A DNA stretch of 61,387 bases from Nonomuraea terrae. GTDB lineage: Bacteria; Actinomycetota; Actinomycetes; Streptosporangiales; Streptosporangiaceae. Shown here piece after piece: positions 60,112 to 61,387 of the stretch (position 1 is the stretch's first letter; each line of letters begins with the position of its first letter). The translations under genes and the position numbers were made by a program. The stretch is taken from the NCBI RefSeq assembly GCF_004348995.1, contig NZ_SMKQ01000026.1, positions 1-61,387 on the forward strand, written 5' to 3'. The notes under the pieces were generated by a model. It made no database searches. It had not been told where the DNA came from and was given only the letters and a program-made list of their open reading frames with translations.

Positions 60112-60318
60112 CTAGCCACTGTGGTGCTTCATGCCGTGCATGACCATCCAGACGGCCTTCTGAACGGCCCACCCCAGCAGCGTGACTCCGAACACCACCT
60201 GAACGATCCGCATCCAGACAGACGATCCGTGGTCCGCGTAGATCACCACGCCGACCCACATCACGCCAAATATCCCGACCAGGATGATTGCCGCCCAATT
60301 CAGCCCCCGCTGCCACAT
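60112..60318 (-). CDS. Small two-helix membrane protein
   Basis: A 68-residue protein with two membrane helices (NWAAIILVGIFGVMWVGVVI and VVFGVTLLGWAVQKAVWMVM) and a His/Lys end. ATG 60318 begins MWQRGLN; an in-frame ATG at 60372 would add 18 residues, neither with a clear ribosome binding site. It is convergent with the KdpE-like gene. The function is unknown. Confidence 0.65.
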   Translation of the reverse strand: MWQRGLNWAAIILVGIFGVMWVGVVIYADHGSSVWMRIVQVVFGVTLLGWAVQKAVWMVMHGMKHHSG

Positions 60319-60395
60319 AAGCGAAAGTCTGGCAGTTGGCCCGCCAAGGTGGAGTATGTCCGAAGTTGTCATCCCGCCAGCGGGCGGCAACGAGA

Positions 60396-60794
60396 TCAGT
60401 GGGGGAGCCGCCGGCCCGTGCCGACGCAGCGGCGCAGGCGAAGGTTGCGCGGAGGCCGCGGCGGAGGGTTCTCGAGATTGGCGAGCAACTCGGCCGCCGC
60501 ACGGGCGTCGGAGAGGATGCGCTGCGCCGTCTCACCGTCCTCCGGCAACTGGCCGCGCGCGGACAGCTCATGCCTGAGGAACGCCAGCGGATCGGACGCC
60601 TCCAGGAGCTCGGCCGCCATCGTTGCCCGTGCCGCCGTCAGCAACCGCAGATAGTGGGTACGCAGGACCGCCTCGCGCAGGTGTGAGTGCTCCAGGTCGT
60701 CGACCAGAGTCCGGGCGACTGCCAGCACGTCACCCGCGTCGGTGGTGTCGTCGGCGAGGAAGGCACGGATGTCGTCGAACTCCGAGCGGGTCAT
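60396..60794 (-). CDS. Hypothetical helical protein
   Basis: A 132-residue, mainly helical soluble protein: MTRSEFDDIRAFLADDTTDA, ARTLVDDLEHSHLREAVLRT, FLRHELSARGQLPEDG, ending in a Pro/Arg-rich tail (NPPPRPPRNLRLRR). A perfect GGAGGTG ribosome binding site lies six bases from ATG 60794. It has no recognised domain. It may be co-transcribed with the small membrane protein gene downstream. Confidence 0.65.
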   Translation of the reverse strand: MTRSEFDDIRAFLADDTTDAGDVLAVARTLVDDLEHSHLREAVLRTHYLRLLTAARATMAAELLEASDPLAFLRHELSARGQLPEDGETAQRILSDARAAAELLANLENPPPRPPRNLRLRRCVGTGRRLPH

Positions 60795-61377
60795 GGCGGC
60801 CACCTCCGAGAGCGCAGTCTGCTCGTAGGTAATTCGTACCGGGAGGCGATTGCGGATGACTTGCCGTCGGCTTGTCCCGGGGCCGCCGTATGGACGTTCG
60901 TGGCAGAGGTTTGAGGGTTAGGTGGGGAGGGAAGGACCCAGGGATTACGTGTGTGGGCCTGAGTAGGCGCGTCAGGCTGCTAGAGTTGCTTCCCGCAGGG
61001 CGATCAACAGGGCTCCTGGAGCCTCGAAGATGCCGGGCAAATCCCACTACCTTCAGGCTAATCCGTTGACGGTACGAACCACTTCGGAACGGCTGGTAAG
61101 TTAGAGGGGTTGTCCCCGAAAGGGGGCAGGCTTAATTCCCGCAGATCGAGCAAGTCCGGTCAATTTGACAGGAACTTGAACGGCTGAAAGAATAAAGCCA
61201 CAACGAAAGACGAAATGAACGCCTCCGAGCGGGGATCACGAGAGTGGTTCTGGTGAGGAAGTACGCGTCCGTTTCTTGAGAACTCAACAGTGTGTTAAAA
61301 GCCAGTGCATGATTTTCATGCAACACCTCGTCAAAGAGATTGTTTGACGGTTTTGCTTGGACGAAGTTTCCAAACAT
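60795..61377 (+). promoter_or_regulatory. Promoter and leader region of an rRNA operon
   Basis: No protein gene is seen. A TTGACA at 61165-61170 followed after 17 bases by AAGAAT is a good promoter candidate. TTGACG at 61066-61071 may be part of another. The block TTGAGAACTCAACAGTGTG near 61276-61294 is the antitermination-type element found in actinomycete rRNA leaders. After it, inverted segments around GTGCATGATTTTCATGCA and GACGAAG are likely processing stems. The sequence then runs into the expected 16S start. Confidence 0.8.
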
Positions 61378-61387
61378 CATTTGGAGA
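61378..61387 (+). rRNA. 16S rRNA, first bases only (runs off the window)
   Basis: The last bases, CATTTGGAGA, match the usual actinobacterial beginning of 16S rRNA, which continues GTTTGATCCTGGCTC beyond the window. The exact mature 5' end is estimated by alignment from memory with the E. coli start. Confidence 0.5.

Overview
The window is high-GC DNA (roughly 70% or more G+C, heavy use of GTG and TTG starts) from an actinomycete. Several features point to the Streptosporangiales (Nonomuraea-like): an actinobacterial rRNA leader at the right edge that runs into the first bases of a 16S gene, AdnAB instead of RecBCD, a WhiB7 regulator with an AT-hook, mycosin-like proteases and mycoredoxin. 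The genus is an inference from gene content and was not tested by comparison.

Left part (1-12 kb): TetR and DUF3107 genes; a non-homologous end-joining set (separate LigD-type polymerase and ligase genes, divergent from ku); a DrrAB-type ABC exporter; then an accessory island at about 6.0-10.5 kb. The island holds four paralogous genes for small secreted His/Gly/Trp/Asn-rich proteins. They form a large inverted duplication (A-B / B'-A') around a damaged SDR-TetR pair. A metallophosphoesterase follows.

Middle part (12-38 kb): an alpha/beta hydrolase; moeZ; two tandem modules that each pair a secreted or membrane partner protein with a mycosin-like subtilisin; an alkyltransferase-like repair protein; a large TagF-type glycerophosphotransferase; and the adnA-adnB helicase-nuclease pair. 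Inserted next is a four-gene NIS siderophore operon (ATP-grasp, two IucA/IucC synthetases, PLP decarboxylase). It matches the vibrioferrin pvsA-B-D-E order and has an IdeR/DtxR iron box at its promoter. Then come nudC, mycoredoxin, a secreted esterase and uvrD2.

Right part (38-61 kb): tesB; whiB7 with a long leader containing an upstream ORF and an intrinsic terminator; a repeat-rich stretch almost free of genes (41-42.5 kb); a UbiB-like kinase gene and an E1/cyclodehydratase-like gene carrying a long disordered insertion; two PH-domain genes broken by frameshifts; echA; a YgjP-like metallohydrolase; EEP phosphatase; Nudix hydrolase; a zincin-like protein; an epimerase; moaE; a YlbL-type Lon/PDZ protease; a UPF0182 membrane protein; two tandem initiator tRNA genes; a truncated globin; a KdpE-like regulator; two small unknown genes; and the rRNA promoter/leader.

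Functionally, most of the window is conserved actinobacterial housekeeping dominated by DNA repair (Ku/LigD, AdnAB, UvrD2, ATL) and redox or cofactor genes. The accessory insertions are the secreted-peptide island, the siderophore operon and the repeat tracts.
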